In this document: piece by piece, positions 10,146 to 19,409 of the stretch
Position numbering within the stretch: position 1 is the first letter of the stretch
Layout of the letters: each line of letters begins with the position of its first letter
The notes under the pieces: model-generated
What the model saw: the letters and a program-made list of their open reading frames with translations, nothing else
Databases searched by the model: none
Told to the model about the DNA's origin: nothing
Made by a program: the position numbers and the translations under genes
Source: Thermoplasmata archaeon
Lineage (GTDB): Archaea > Thermoplasmatota > Penumbrarchaeia > JAEHCK01
Direction of reading: 5' to 3'
DNA: 57,086 bases
Assembly: GCA_020696345.1 (NCBI GenBank)
Contig: JAEHCK010000013.1
Span: forward strand, 1-57,086

Positions 10146-10593
10146 ATAAAAAATGATGGCCCCTCTTGCAAATCTGTGCATATTTTGGAAGTCTGGTAAG
10201 CTAATTTCAATAGAATTATATTATGTTGATAAGTCCATAGAGTCTAGAGTCTAAAGAGTCAAATGAGTTTTCGCTGGAAGGAATAACGGTGTCGGTTTCG
10301 AACGGAAACTTTTTGGCGGCGAGCTGTGCTGGCTCACCCCTCACAAAAAGTTTTACGGTCATCCCAAAATTCGGGGTGAGCCTGCTCGTTCGCCGTACTT
10401 CTTCGATTAATAGTTACTAGCCGTTAGCCGAAACCGATAGACGATACAAGATAAAACTCTTCAAGTTTAATCTAGACCTCAAAATTCGTTCATGTATTTA
10501 AGTTATGAATTTTGACGTCGAGCATCGATACCGTTAACCGAAATCGAAAGACACCAGCATCTAATAAAAAAATTGCTTCGATCATCATTCCCT
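10146..10593. other. Gene-free stretch with dispersed repeats
   Basis: No credible gene is present. The stretch holds a copy of the GAGTCTAAAGAGTC repeat (10241-10260), a dispersed element at about 10275-10555 shared with the right end of the window, and a hairpin at 10563-10617 that overlaps the stop codon of the next minus-strand gene. Confidence 0.7.
10275..10555. repeat. Dispersed element, copy 1 (GGTTTCGAACGGAAAC type)
   Basis: This stretch shares with 56890-57070 the block GGTTTCGAACGGAAAC followed by TTTTTG, a CTCAAAAT block, a GAATTTTG block, and ACCGTTAAC near the end, in the same order and orientation. The copy here also has an internal inverted pair, TCGGTTTCG (about 10284) and CGAAACCGA (about 10424). 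It has no open frame, so a non-autonomous mobile repeat or structured RNA is likely. Confidence 0.6.
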
Positions 10594-10617
10594 TTACCGA
10601 GCAATTTTTTTATTCAT
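10563..10617 (-). terminator. Probable terminator hairpin overlapping the HEAT gene stop
   Basis: AAAAAAATTGCTTCG and CGAGCAATTTTTTT form a stem with a loop of about 17 nt and T-runs on both sides. The right arm encodes the last residues of the minus-strand HEAT-repeat protein. A similar A-run/T-run pair occurs at about 19264-19312 upstream of purH. Confidence 0.45.
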
Positions 10618-11811
10618 TTGTTCCAATATCCGTGCACCTTCTTGACCTACTTCATCGGTATCATTGGCGATCTTTCTCAGCATTGGCAATGCCCTTTTAT
10701 CATTTAACGATCCCAATGTCTTAACGGCTGCCAGCCTGTCCTGCGGGTCTGTGGAGTGTTTAAGGACCTTCAGGATCGTCGGTGTTGCGCGTTTATCACC
10801 CAGCTTACCCAGACCCGATATGATCTTTCGTCTGATCTGCGAGTTGGAATCAAAGATCTTCTCTATCAACGGCTCCACCACCCGTGGGTCGTTTATGCCG
10901 ATCAATCTGTCGATCGACTCTTGCGCTTTTGCCTGGTCGTTGGATCTCAATGTGCGAATTAGAGGAGAGATCAAGATATCAAAAATAAGGTTGTTCAACG
11001 ATGTTTTATTAATTCGTCTCAATAACTCAGTTTTAACCTCTTTTTCATCCAGTCCGAAGTTGTTCAGGTCTTTTCCGAGCATTAGACAGATCCTGGCCAG
11101 CTCCGGCAGCTTAACCGTGGCATCCAGCCAGCGATAAAACTCATCGTTTCTGATATGAAATACTATCTCCTCGTTCGTAGATAGCTGCAAACACTGTACC
11201 CAAGTCTGTAAATTATGTACAACCTTGCCGTTACAGAAATGGAACTCCTCTCCTTTGGGTACGTTTTTACGAAACTTTTTCTCCAGATCACTTTCGTGCT
11301 TACCTTCGCGTTGATATTTTGTAAGCTCATCGGGCAAATATTTTTTGTATAATGTGTTCCTATTTTCCACTGGATAAGCATATTCCAGTCTGGCCGAAAC
11401 CTTCTTCAGTGCAGCTCTTGGTCCGAACACCTCGGCGGCACGTGTTCCTGTCATGATCGGGATCATTTTTTTTAATAATATTGGAGAACTTGCCGCCGCT
11501 TTTATGACCTTATCGGGGTTTTCTCTGTACACCTTCTCAAGTACATCTGACTTTTCCCATTCGATAGCGTAGATCTTCTTGTCACGTTTGGTGAAGAGCC
11601 CGGTTTGGATCGTGGTTGTGCTTAATTTGAAGAACGGATTCTTTTTAACTAGGGTTTTCAGAGATTCTTCAGTTAGTTTATGTGCCTTTGCATACGGTTC
11701 AAGAAATATTTTATTGGATGAATATAGTTTGGGATTATTAAATGCCATTCCCGGTTCGGTTCCGAGCCGCATGAGATCGGACGATAAGGTATCAATTATA
11801 TTTTCGGTCAT
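10594..11811 (-). CDS. HEAT-repeat protein
   Basis: 405 residues. The C-terminal third (about 290-400) has three or four HEAT/PBS-type helical repeats, with DPRVVEPLIEKIFD, DKRATPTILKVLKH and DKRALPMLRKIAND as the repeated cores; such repeats form a solenoid for protein binding. The N-terminal 280 residues are not recognised; they are charged, lack membrane segments or a signal, and are probably cytoplasmic. ATG 11811 is preceded by AGGTG at suitable spacing. It stands alone; the next gene upstream on this strand ends or begins beyond an octamer repeat. Confidence 0.78.
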   Translation of the reverse strand: MTENIIDTLSSDLMRLGTEPGMAFNNPKLYSSNKIFLEPYAKAHKLTEESLKTLVKKNPFFKLSTTTIQTGLFTKRDKKIYAIEWEKSDVLEKVYRENPDKVIKAAASSPILLKKMIPIMTGTRAAEVFGPRAALKKVSARLEYAYPVENRNTLYKKYLPDELTKYQREGKHESDLEKKFRKNVPKGEEFHFCNGKVVHNLQTWVQCLQLSTNEEIVFHIRNDEFYRWLDATVKLPELARICLMLGKDLNNFGLDEKEVKTELLRRINKTSLNNLIFDILISPLIRTLRSNDQAKAQESIDRLIGINDPRVVEPLIEKIFDSNSQIRRKIISGLGKLGDKRATPTILKVLKHSTDPQDRLAAVKTLGSLNDKRALPMLRKIANDTDEVGQEGARILEQMNKKIAR

Positions 11812-11982
11812 GGTCAGTTCACACCTGATCTGTTATACTTGTTGCCATATCACTTTCAATAAAATGAACAGTATGGGAATATAATTACGATATTAAAACA
11901 TTCATATATGTTATTAATTGAAGTTTTGCGTTTTGAATAGTAGATTGAGCTAATGGTTATGGAATTATGGGTGTTGAGATGT

Positions 11983-12092
11983 AGTCCACCAGTCTGTTGG
12001 TCTATCGGTCTACTAGTCGACCAGGTGACTAACTGACCAGCCGACCATCTCGTTGAACTAAAATTATTATTCTATCCAATCAAAACGTAAAA
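11983..12092. repeat. Second octamer array with the same 3' flank
   Basis: A degenerate array of the 8-bp unit (GTCTACTA, GTCGACCA, GCCGACCA and similar) runs from 11983 to about 12050. The flank starting CTCGTTGAAC, continuing through AAATTATTATTCTATCCAAT and an AAAACGTAAAA tail, matches 271-314 with a few changes. A shorter AAAACGTAAAAGATCAG echo occurs at about 14519-14535, between the TPR and protease genes. Confidence 0.75.
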
Positions 12093-12101
12093 ATGCAGTT
12101 C

Positions 12102-13679
12102 TTAGGATATATTAAGGATCTCCAGGCATTTTTGCCGTTTGATAAGTGCATTCTCATATTCGGGGTTGATCTGAAGTGCCCTTTCATACGAGGCCAGAGC
12201 TTTTTTATGCTTTTTTAATTCCAAAAATGCATCACCCATACTGGTGTGTACGAATTCGTTATCGGGGAATAATTTGATCGCCTTATTAAAACACCTGATC
12301 GCTCGACGATACTTGCCCTTTGCCAATAATGCATACCCCTTGTTACACCATGCGATCTCGTACTGTGGATTGATCTTCAATGCTCGATTATAGAAATATA
12401 TTGCCTTATCGTATTTTTTCAATTCTGCCAAAGCATAGCCCAGGTTGTTCAATGCCAGATCATCATTGGGATTGATCTCGATGGTGCGATTCAATTGTCT
12501 TACGATCGCCTTGTAGCGCTCATTTTCGCTAATGAACCTGTCGCCATCACCGAAAGGTGTTGGTGTGGAATCCATATCGTCTATGCTCTCGAGCTCTGAT
12601 ACCTTTATTATACCTTTAATTGCCTCATTATACCGATCCAATAGTATCAGCGACCGTGTTCGGCCCTTCCAGGCGGCCTTGTTCTCGGTGTCTATTTCGA
12701 TGGTCTTATCATAGCAATCCAATGCAAGATTATATTTCGTCATCTCCTGAAGGATATCGCCTTTTCGAGTCCATGCAACCTCATAATACGGATTCAGTTT
12801 TAATGAAACATCAAGACATCTTAGGGCCTCATCATATTGTTTCAATTTTCCCAATGCAAACCCTTTGGCATACCACGCATAATCAAAATCCTTATTGACA
12901 TGTAGTGATTTGTCATGGTTTTTTATGGCCTCTTCAAATTCTTCCAAGTGCTCGTGTGAGTTTCCGATATTATTCCATGCGATCTCGTAACGTGGATTTA
13001 CCTCGAGTGCTTTTTTGAAATATGGAATAGACTCACGATAATGGCCAAGATTATACTCGGCATTCCCACGATTGTTCCATAACACCTCATCGTTCGGATT
13101 GAACTGGACTGCATTATCGTAACATACGATCGCATCCTCTAACCGGTTCAGGCCATGATATGCATACCCCTTATTATACCACGCCGTGCCAAAGTTCGGG
13201 TTCAGGTCCAAGGCGATATCGAAACAGTCAATGGCCTCCTGATACATACCTACCAATGTCAAGGCTAGGCCTTTATTGTTCCATGCTTCGACATTTTCCG
13301 GGTTCTCCTCCAAGGCTTTATTATATGACTCGATCGCCTCCTCATATCCACCCAGATTAAACAGTGCGTCACCTTCCTCGACCCATGCAACATGATGGAT
13401 ATGCTCATCTTTAATATCGACATCGGTTAAACCATCATATAGATCAAGCATCGGTCCACCCAAATCTACTTTCTGCTCCTGTTGAGCAACAGCAAGTGTA
13501 GGTGTGGGTGTAGGTGTAGGTGTGGATGTAGGTGTAATTTGATCAACTAAACTAGGATCTGTTATCCCAATGTTTGGTTCATTATTTGTAACTTGAAGCT
13601 CGGGGTTAGAATTGTCCGTGCTCTTATTCAAGTCGGCTAGTAATTGTTTCATCTTGATCTTTGGTGTCACTTCGGCCAT
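12102..13679 (-). CDS. Tetratricopeptide repeat protein with a TP-rich linker
   Basis: 525 residues. After an acidic, polar N-terminus there is a threonine-proline linker (about residues 49-62), then at least ten 34-residue TPR units covering about 95-520, with the usual W-x-N/K-G and A-x-x-x-Y/F-x-x-A-I/L positions and PN at unit ends. No enzyme domain and no membrane segment is seen; TPR arrays act as protein-protein scaffolds. The ATG at 13679 has only a weak ribosome site. It lies 41 nt downstream of another TPR gene on the same strand, and the two probably form one transcript. Confidence 0.85.
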   Translation of the reverse strand: MAEVTPKIKMKQLLADLNKSTDNSNPELQVTNNEPNIGITDPSLVDQITPTSTPTPTPTPTLAVAQQEQKVDLGGPMLDLYDGLTDVDIKDEHIHHVAWVEEGDALFNLGGYEEAIESYNKALEENPENVEAWNNKGLALTLVGMYQEAIDCFDIALDLNPNFGTAWYNKGYAYHGLNRLEDAIVCYDNAVQFNPNDEVLWNNRGNAEYNLGHYRESIPYFKKALEVNPRYEIAWNNIGNSHEHLEEFEEAIKNHDKSLHVNKDFDYAWYAKGFALGKLKQYDEALRCLDVSLKLNPYYEVAWTRKGDILQEMTKYNLALDCYDKTIEIDTENKAAWKGRTRSLILLDRYNEAIKGIIKVSELESIDDMDSTPTPFGDGDRFISENERYKAIVRQLNRTIEINPNDDLALNNLGYALAELKKYDKAIYFYNRALKINPQYEIAWCNKGYALLAKGKYRRAIRCFNKAIKLFPDNEFVHTSMGDAFLELKKHKKALASYERALQINPEYENALIKRQKCLEILNIS

Positions 13680-13720
13680 GATATCACATAATAATAAAAA
13701 AAAATTTTATACTATATAAT

Positions 13721-14434
13721 TTATTTTGGTTTTGATCTAATTTTACGTTTTACTTTTTTTTCCTTTCTATTTCTCTTTATAGTAACTTCTTTTTGTTGGA
13801 GTTCAAGTATTCGCAGGCAACGTCGCCTGTTACGAAGGGCTGACTGGTAGTTCGGGTTGATCTCCAAGGCGGTGTTGAAGCATTCCAATGCTTCCTCAAC
13901 TTTACCCTGCTCGCTTAATGTAAACCCTTTGTTATGCCAGCCCCATTCATAATTCTTATTGATCTTGATAGTTTGTTGAAAACATCTGATAGCTTCCCCA
14001 AACTTTCCAAGGGTCCTTAATGCAATGCCTTTATTATTCCATGCTGATACATTCGTATTGTTCATTTTCAGTACCTGGTCGTAACATTTGATCGCTTCTT
14101 TATGGTTATCGATCTTTGTATAGGCTTTTCCCTTATTGAACCAGGCATTTTCATAGCTCGGGTTCAATTTAATCGCCTTATTATAGCATTTAATGGCTTC
14201 TTTGATCTCACCCAACCTCACCAGGGATACACCTTTATTGTTCCACAGCACCTCATTGTTCGGGTCTTTCTTAATGGCATCTTCCCATTCGCGAATTGAG
14301 GCCTCATACTTCTTTCGATTTACGATTGTCATTCTAGTTTGGAATTCACCTGAAGAATTGAAGGTCGATCTGTTATTCTTTCCCCTTCCAGCACCAACTT
14401 TCAGCTGGGTGATCAATATAGATACAAGCAACAC
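13721..14434 (-). CDS. Tetratricopeptide repeat protein
   Basis: 237 residues with about five TPR units (about 45-205) of the same consensus as the following gene, then a basic tail of lysine and arginine (about 213-237) that could contact nucleic acid. The start is read as GTG 14434, preceded by GGAG at 8 nt; an in-frame ATG at 14332 would remove 34 residues ahead of the first TPR and is the main alternative. Gene order with the longer TPR protein suggests a common scaffold function. No specific partner can be named. Confidence 0.8.
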   Translation of the reverse strand: MLLVSILITQLKVGAGRGKNNRSTFNSSGEFQTRMTIVNRKKYEASIREWEDAIKKDPNNEVLWNNKGVSLVRLGEIKEAIKCYNKAIKLNPSYENAWFNKGKAYTKIDNHKEAIKCYDQVLKMNNTNVSAWNNKGIALRTLGKFGEAIRCFQQTIKINKNYEWGWHNKGFTLSEQGKVEEALECFNTALEINPNYQSALRNRRRCLRILELQQKEVTIKRNRKEKKVKRKIRSKPK

Positions 14435-14537
14435 ATCCTACTCTCCTAACTCTGATCGCATTCAATTATTAATTTATCAATATTACAATTATACTATTGA
14501 AGTTTTGTGTTTTATTCAAAACGTAAAAGATCAGTCA

Positions 14538-17048
14538 TTATGTTTCGCTCTCTTCTTTGTGCTCTTGTTCTTTATACTTACGATAAAACAACGCCATAAG
14601 TATCAGAAGTGCGATCGCTAATAGTAACCAAACCCACCATGGCGTCTGTGGTTTTTTCTTTTCTTCAATTTGTTCGGGCACATCTAACGGCTGCACATTT
14701 CTTAGATTGAAAAATGAACCGTACAAGTTCAACCCATCCTGGCCAAGGTCGGAAGTAATACCGCCGAACCTCAAATTTGCTATTCTAGGGTCATTAGTAT
14801 CAAAACTTGAGAAATCTAAATTAATGGTTCTATTGACAGGTGTATCGAATATGATCTCGAGATCGACACTATATTCAACTGTTATCTCATAATAACTGTC
14901 ACCGATGAGATTACCGGGCGGCAAATTAGGCAGTCCAAAACCATAACCCTCTATGTTAAACGTCCACAATTTGTCCAGGTTACTACCGAACCCACCCGAT
15001 GATAACACGATCTCGTCCGGCTGGTCATTTGGCGACATGGAGCCCTGCCAATCTGAAGTGCCATCACCGTCATAATCGATCACCAACCTGATACCGGCAG
15101 CAGAGAAAAGCGAATCCGTGGTTTTAAATGGCTCGTATAACAAACTAACTGTCAGTTTATCAGCGTCTTCGGGTATGAACACAAGATGTGACTGGTCGGT
15201 GGACAAGAGCGCGTTGGGTGAAGTTGCCTGTTCTGTAAATCGCGACCAATCGCCCTCCCAGTGTGAGATCAATTTATTTCCTGAAGAAGTGGTATTCTCT
15301 TCAATTATAATATTTGCATATTGTTTGATCGCATCATAGACAGATGCATTGGGATGATCTGGTATTCCATCCTCATCGAAATCTCGTGTGCGCAGTTCAT
15401 TTAATGTCAGTGCGAGAGCCACGGCATGTTCGACATTTATCAAGCCATACCCTTGTGCGAAATCCGATATTCCACTTGTCCATCCAATAGTATTGTTGTC
15501 AGGCACACCATTGTCAGAGCTGGGATCGATGTACTTGGTGGTGGCTTCGAGAATTAGCTCTGCTTCATGGACCAATGTAATTGGCGAATCAAACCAGTCC
15601 TCACCCAATGCGGTATAGCTTTCATTATCGAGATTGGAAAAATCCTCGTGCTGGTCGCTTAGTTTCAGGCTTGGGCATGCCTGGAACAGTAGTGCAACGG
15701 CACCGGCCACGTGTGGTGTAGCCATGGAAGTACCGCCTATTGCGAAGTAGTACGGGTCCAGATCGCTTATATCCTGAAGATTCTTCATTACGCTTATATA
15801 GGTTCTTCTTGCGGCAGCAGACCAGATACCAACACCGGGTGCGGCCACATCTGGCCAGGTCTCGTTAAGCTTGATCTCGCCACGTGAGCTGAAGTATGCC
15901 ATGCCCGAGCCATCACGTTCGGTTGCGGCGATCATAATAGACATTGGTGTACTTCCGTAAGGGTTTGTCTCGACCTTATGGCCATCATGGTCATCTTCAC
16001 CCGAGTTGCCCGCGGCAAACACGGAGACCACATTCTTATCTACAGTACACTTATAGATCATTTGAGAAATAACATCGGTGGGATCGAACTTACTGGATGC
16101 CGGTCCCCAGCTGTTGCTTACAACTCGAATATTGATATCGTTCGGGTCACCGGTATATGGTTTGGAATTTTGATATAACCACTCATACCCACCAACTGCA
16201 TTGACCAGGTTGACTCCAAAATCGCCTATGCTGAGTCCGATGAGGCTAGCACCAGGTGCAACACCGCGTCGTGCACCTGCCGAAGCATCACCATTACCCG
16301 CCACCGTGCCGGCACAGTGTGTGCCGTGGCCGTAGGAAGTATCGGTATTTTCCATTTCGACCCAGGGAGCAACACCAAAATCGGATTTAAGATTTATTAT
16401 AGTCTTTTCTTTATAATCCAGGTCAGGATGCCCGGCATCGATACCAGTATCCAGAACCACAACACTAACACCTGTTCCATCAATACCGGCACGATTGTTG
16501 CCGTATTCATCTCTGATCTGTGTATTCCAGGTTTTAGTGGCATTGACCGTACTCAACGACATGTCCATAAGAAATTCAATGGGTTCGTTAAACTCGAGCC
16601 AGTAGATACGCGGTGACTTTGATAGATCCAATATGGATTGTTTGGAAGCTTGCGCAAACACGGCAGGGACGAATTCAAATTGATATAATACATCAATATC
16701 CAGACTCTCCAATAATTCAAGATCAGTTCCTTTTATTTTCGTTAGAAATTGTACAATGACCTCAAGTTGGTCAGTGGAATTCGACTTTGCCAATTCTTCG
16801 CTTAGGTAGTCATCAATGACATTCTCAAGTCGTTTTCGTGTCCTCAGATGGTCATCGTATGAGAATATCTTTGGCTCGGTTTGTGGTGGTTGATCCAGGT
16901 TGAGATCTATTCTGGGTTCGTTCATGGTATCTGACATTACCTGTTGCTGAGCAAACACAAGAGGCATTAGAGTTGAGAATAAGATCAATACTGAAATGGT
17001 TATTAATGTCGATAATATTATTTTCTTATCATCAATTCTTTTTTTCAT
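14538..17048 (-). CDS. Membrane-anchored subtilisin-like serine protease (S8)
   Basis: 836 residues from ATG 17048, chosen because GGAGG (17056-17060) sits 7 nt upstream; an upstream in-frame ATG at 17087 lacks this. The N-terminus is a signal peptide (about residues 8-34, ending VFAQQQ). A propeptide-like region follows, then the peptidase S8 domain with Asp200 in VVLDTGIDAGHPDLD, His241 in YGHGTHCAG, the oxyanion Asn348 in AAGNSG and Ser441 in GTSMATPH. A C-terminal beta-rich domain (about 570-780) precedes a single membrane helix (PWWVWLLLAIALLILM) and a charged tail, so the enzyme is outside the cell, tethered at its C-terminus. All catalytic residues are intact. Likely substrates are extracellular proteins. 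Confidence 0.93.
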   Translation of the reverse strand: MKKRIDDKKIILSTLITISVLILFSTLMPLVFAQQQVMSDTMNEPRIDLNLDQPPQTEPKIFSYDDHLRTRKRLENVIDDYLSEELAKSNSTDQLEVIVQFLTKIKGTDLELLESLDIDVLYQFEFVPAVFAQASKQSILDLSKSPRIYWLEFNEPIEFLMDMSLSTVNATKTWNTQIRDEYGNNRAGIDGTGVSVVVLDTGIDAGHPDLDYKEKTIINLKSDFGVAPWVEMENTDTSYGHGTHCAGTVAGNGDASAGARRGVAPGASLIGLSIGDFGVNLVNAVGGYEWLYQNSKPYTGDPNDINIRVVSNSWGPASSKFDPTDVISQMIYKCTVDKNVVSVFAAGNSGEDDHDGHKVETNPYGSTPMSIMIAATERDGSGMAYFSSRGEIKLNETWPDVAAPGVGIWSAAARRTYISVMKNLQDISDLDPYYFAIGGTSMATPHVAGAVALLFQACPSLKLSDQHEDFSNLDNESYTALGEDWFDSPITLVHEAELILEATTKYIDPSSDNGVPDNNTIGWTSGISDFAQGYGLINVEHAVALALTLNELRTRDFDEDGIPDHPNASVYDAIKQYANIIIEENTTSSGNKLISHWEGDWSRFTEQATSPNALLSTDQSHLVFIPEDADKLTVSLLYEPFKTTDSLFSAAGIRLVIDYDGDGTSDWQGSMSPNDQPDEIVLSSGGFGSNLDKLWTFNIEGYGFGLPNLPPGNLIGDSYYEITVEYSVDLEIIFDTPVNRTINLDFSSFDTNDPRIANLRFGGITSDLGQDGLNLYGSFFNLRNVQPLDVPEQIEEKKKPQTPWWVWLLLAIALLILMALFYRKYKEQEHKEESET

Positions 17049-17214
17049 ATTAATACCCTCCAATTTAATTGGAATTAAGCGGAGCAATATGTTTTTATTG
17101 TTTGGTAATATTTAAAATTTTAGGTATAATGATTGATATTTAATTATGGTTCTTCTCCCGATTTAGGTAATAATCAGTAAATTTTGAATCGTGAATACGC
17201 TCAAACCTTCGGTG

Positions 17215-17365
17215 TTCGCTTGAATGGTGAAAATTCAAAATCCAAAAAACTAAAACCCAAGAAAACACCAAAACCAAAATCCCACAGTGAACAAGAAACT
17301 TTTGAGTTTGGTAGTTTGGATTTTCTTTGGGCTTTGAGTTTTGTATTTGGGATTTAATCTTAATC
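17215..17365. repeat. TTTGGGATTT/AAATCCCAAA-type degenerate repeat
   Basis: Runs such as TTTTGAGTTTGG, TTTGGGCTTTGAG and TTTGTATTTGGGATTT lie beside their complements AAAACCAAAATCCC. The same kind of sequence occurs at about 24415-24482 and 29178-29235. A short open frame through it encodes only low-complexity peptide and is not taken as a gene. Confidence 0.5.
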
Positions 17366-18724
17366 TGAGTTTTTCTTATACTCAATAAAATCCACAGCTT
17401 TTTTAAGTACTGCCACGACTGGTGCTACAATGAACCAGCGTAATATTTTTTTAACCGGAGCATTTTGCATCATTTTATTAGCAATATACGGACTGAAAGA
17501 ATAATATAAACTCTCGTAGAAATCCACAAATGCACTACCGCCAGGTGTAGACCTGAGTTGCTCATCCCTAAACTGGCGTAATACCTGCACCTCTGGTGCA
17601 AACGGCGAACCATATGCCGCAGTTGCCATAAAACATATTTTACCACTGGGTTTTGCATCGCCAGTGAACGCTTCCCAACAGTATTGACTTATGTATTTGA
17701 AAGGAATGGTGCCATATCCGGAGCCATAATCACAATCTTTTCCCCAGACTCTTCCCCAACTGTTACGAATAATAAAGAACCCACCGCCCGGAACCAATGG
17801 ATCATCCTGGTATCCGACAAATACCATTGCATGACCGCCAGTTATCTTTTCACCGGGTAATGGCATGGTGATCTGCCCGGATAACTCGACTGCTTTTGAT
17901 CTTAGCCAACTGTTGTAAACCGGTACAGAGAATGTAATAGGTCTACCCGGAAACTGTTCTGTCCCTTCCAGGCACTGCCGAAGTTCGGTAATGGAGTTTT
18001 CATCCAGATCGAGCATGCTGCCTAGTTTATATTTTTTTGCCTCATTTTTTGCAGCTGATGGTGGTGGTCCCTGGCCCTCGTTGCCATTAATGGGTCTCGG
18101 GTTGTATCGCCATTTACTCTCAGAACACACACCATCCTGGCTCAAGCCGTTGAAGCCCATCTCCACCGTTGTCCCCGGTTCTTCGGGCACGTGGTCATGT
18201 GCATCACACCACCAATATAGATACTGCTCAGAGAAATCTGGCTTCGAGCCTGCTAAAAACTCGCGCACTGCCACGCTTGCAAATGCCACGCATGTGCCGC
18301 GACTCCCCTGATCTTTAATTGCCGTCATCTGCTCTATCAAATTAACCTCTGCCGGTGCGGCCACAGCCTTTAATTTTTGGAAAACATTAGCAAATTGTGA
18401 CTCCGACCTTTTCACCGCGACGGCAGCTTCGAACTCTTTTCGGCGCTTCGGTATACGCGCACCAAAACTTACTTTCAGGTCAGATGGTTTTGACATGGTG
18501 TCTCTAAGCTCCTTTGGCATACCTTGTTTTGCGTTCTCCACCAGTTCTTTCATTGCACGTTCGTTAAGTTTAAGATATTTTGCCATACCTGCGATCCCGT
18601 CCGGTGTTGCCGCAAGTGCCACGAGCTCCTCGGCGGTGTCAATGCCCAAGTTTGAAACCTTTTTAACGATCTTCGGGTCAATGCCCACTAACTTTAATAA
18701 TGGTAAGATACGTTTTTTTAGCAT
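17360..18724 (-). CDS. Papain-family (C1A) cysteine protease with N-terminal helical module and CFI-box tail
   Basis: 454 residues. Residues 10-95 form a helical HhH-like module that is repeated as a separate small protein just upstream. The papain domain (about 125-355) keeps Gln139 and Cys145 in DQGSRGTCVAFAS, His298 in TGGHAMVFVGY and Asn321 in IIRNSWG, so it should be active. The C-terminus (363-415) is a CFI-box domain (CFMATAAYGSP, then YYSFSPYIA), a tail thought to serve sorting or processing in other prokaryotes, followed by a hydrophobic stretch (428-445). No signal peptide is visible, which is odd for this family. ATG 18724 is preceded by GGGAGG (18732-18737). Confidence 0.88.
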   Translation of the reverse strand: MLKKRILPLLKLVGIDPKIVKKVSNLGIDTAEELVALAATPDGIAGMAKYLKLNERAMKELVENAKQGMPKELRDTMSKPSDLKVSFGARIPKRRKEFEAAVAVKRSESQFANVFQKLKAVAAPAEVNLIEQMTAIKDQGSRGTCVAFASVAVREFLAGSKPDFSEQYLYWWCDAHDHVPEEPGTTVEMGFNGLSQDGVCSESKWRYNPRPINGNEGQGPPPSAAKNEAKKYKLGSMLDLDENSITELRQCLEGTEQFPGRPITFSVPVYNSWLRSKAVELSGQITMPLPGEKITGGHAMVFVGYQDDPLVPGGGFFIIRNSWGRVWGKDCDYGSGYGTIPFKYISQYCWEAFTGDAKPSGKICFMATAAYGSPFAPEVQVLRQFRDEQLRSTPGGSAFVDFYESLYYSFSPYIANKMMQNAPVKKILRWFIVAPVVAVLKKAVDFIEYKKNSD

Positions 18725-18771
18725 AGTTTGCCTCCCAATTAAATCGATAATATAGCGTTGAGTGGATGGTC

Positions 18772-18823
18772 GAGAGTCTAAAGAGTCGAGAGTCTAAAGA
18801 GTCAAGAGTCTAAGGAGTCGAGT
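18772..18823. repeat. GAGTCTAAAGAGTCGA tandem repeat (16-bp unit, 3 copies)
   Basis: Three consecutive 16-bp units, GAGAGTCTAAAGAGTC and close variants, lie between the papain gene and its upstream partner. Shorter copies occur at 10241-10260, 21049-21077 and 24031-24058, always intergenic. Confidence 0.8.
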
Positions 18824-18837
18824 CAGTGGTTGGTCGG

Positions 18838-19149
18838 TTATCGGTTTACTGTTTTTTTCTTTGGTTTTCTCGCACCCAGGGATGGTACTTTCTCCACTGG
18901 CTTGGATAATACTTCTGCCAATCTGTTGGGTATATGTTTTTTGACCTGGTTAAGTATTTCGTATAATACTTCACTAGTTACATCCAATGCCTGCAAGATA
19001 CCTTGGAAGCCCTCTGATGTTGCACAGATACCTATAAACTGCTCGGGGGTGGATATATTGTATTCTTGTAGAATTTGCATTTGCTCGCTTGTGAAAATGT
19101 TCAGATCTTTTAATTTTTTCTGTTTACTTCGAATACTATTCACAACCAA
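18838..19149 (-). CDS. Stand-alone copy of the protease N-terminal helical module
   Basis: Up to 103 residues, basic at both ends. Residues about 28-95 align with residues 25-96 of the papain-type protease downstream: a TPEQFIGICAT versus TAEELVALAAT helix, an EILNQVKKHIPNRL versus ELVENAKQGMPKEL helix, then an SKP segment and a GARKPKKK versus GARIPKRRKE end. It therefore looks like a free version of the protease's N-terminal module and may bind or regulate it. The start is uncertain: TTG 19149 or GTG 19143, neither with a clear ribosome site. It is separated from the protease gene by the 16-bp tandem repeat. Confidence 0.68.
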   Translation of the reverse strand: MVVNSIRSKQKKLKDLNIFTSEQMQILQEYNISTPEQFIGICATSEGFQGILQALDVTSEVLYEILNQVKKHIPNRLAEVLSKPVEKVPSLGARKPKKKTVNR

Positions 19150-19409
19150 ATTGATATTTTTATGATGTCTGTTGGAATTTCAATGCAACCAGTCGATTTC
19201 ATCCAGAGGAAAAGTTAAACTCGAACAATTTGTTGGCACAAATTATTCTTGAAATTTAACTTTAAAAAATTTGCCTCAACCATTATCTTTTTTACGAAGC
19301 AATTTTTTTATTTGCGAAGTGTTACTAATTAAACGTAATGTTTATAGATTTATAAAATATTACGGGTACTTTCTCATAGATAAATGATAATAAACAGGGG
19401 AGGATAGAT

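Noticed and set aside
10284..10310. tRNA T-arm-like GGTTTCGAAC string
   Set aside because: No matching acceptor, D or anticodon arms can be drawn around it, and the same string recurs at 56931 as part of a dispersed element.
17140..17385. 81-residue open frame on the minus strand
   Set aside because: It runs through TTTGGGATTT-type repeats and encodes low-complexity peptide with no ribosome site; it overlaps the end of the papain gene.
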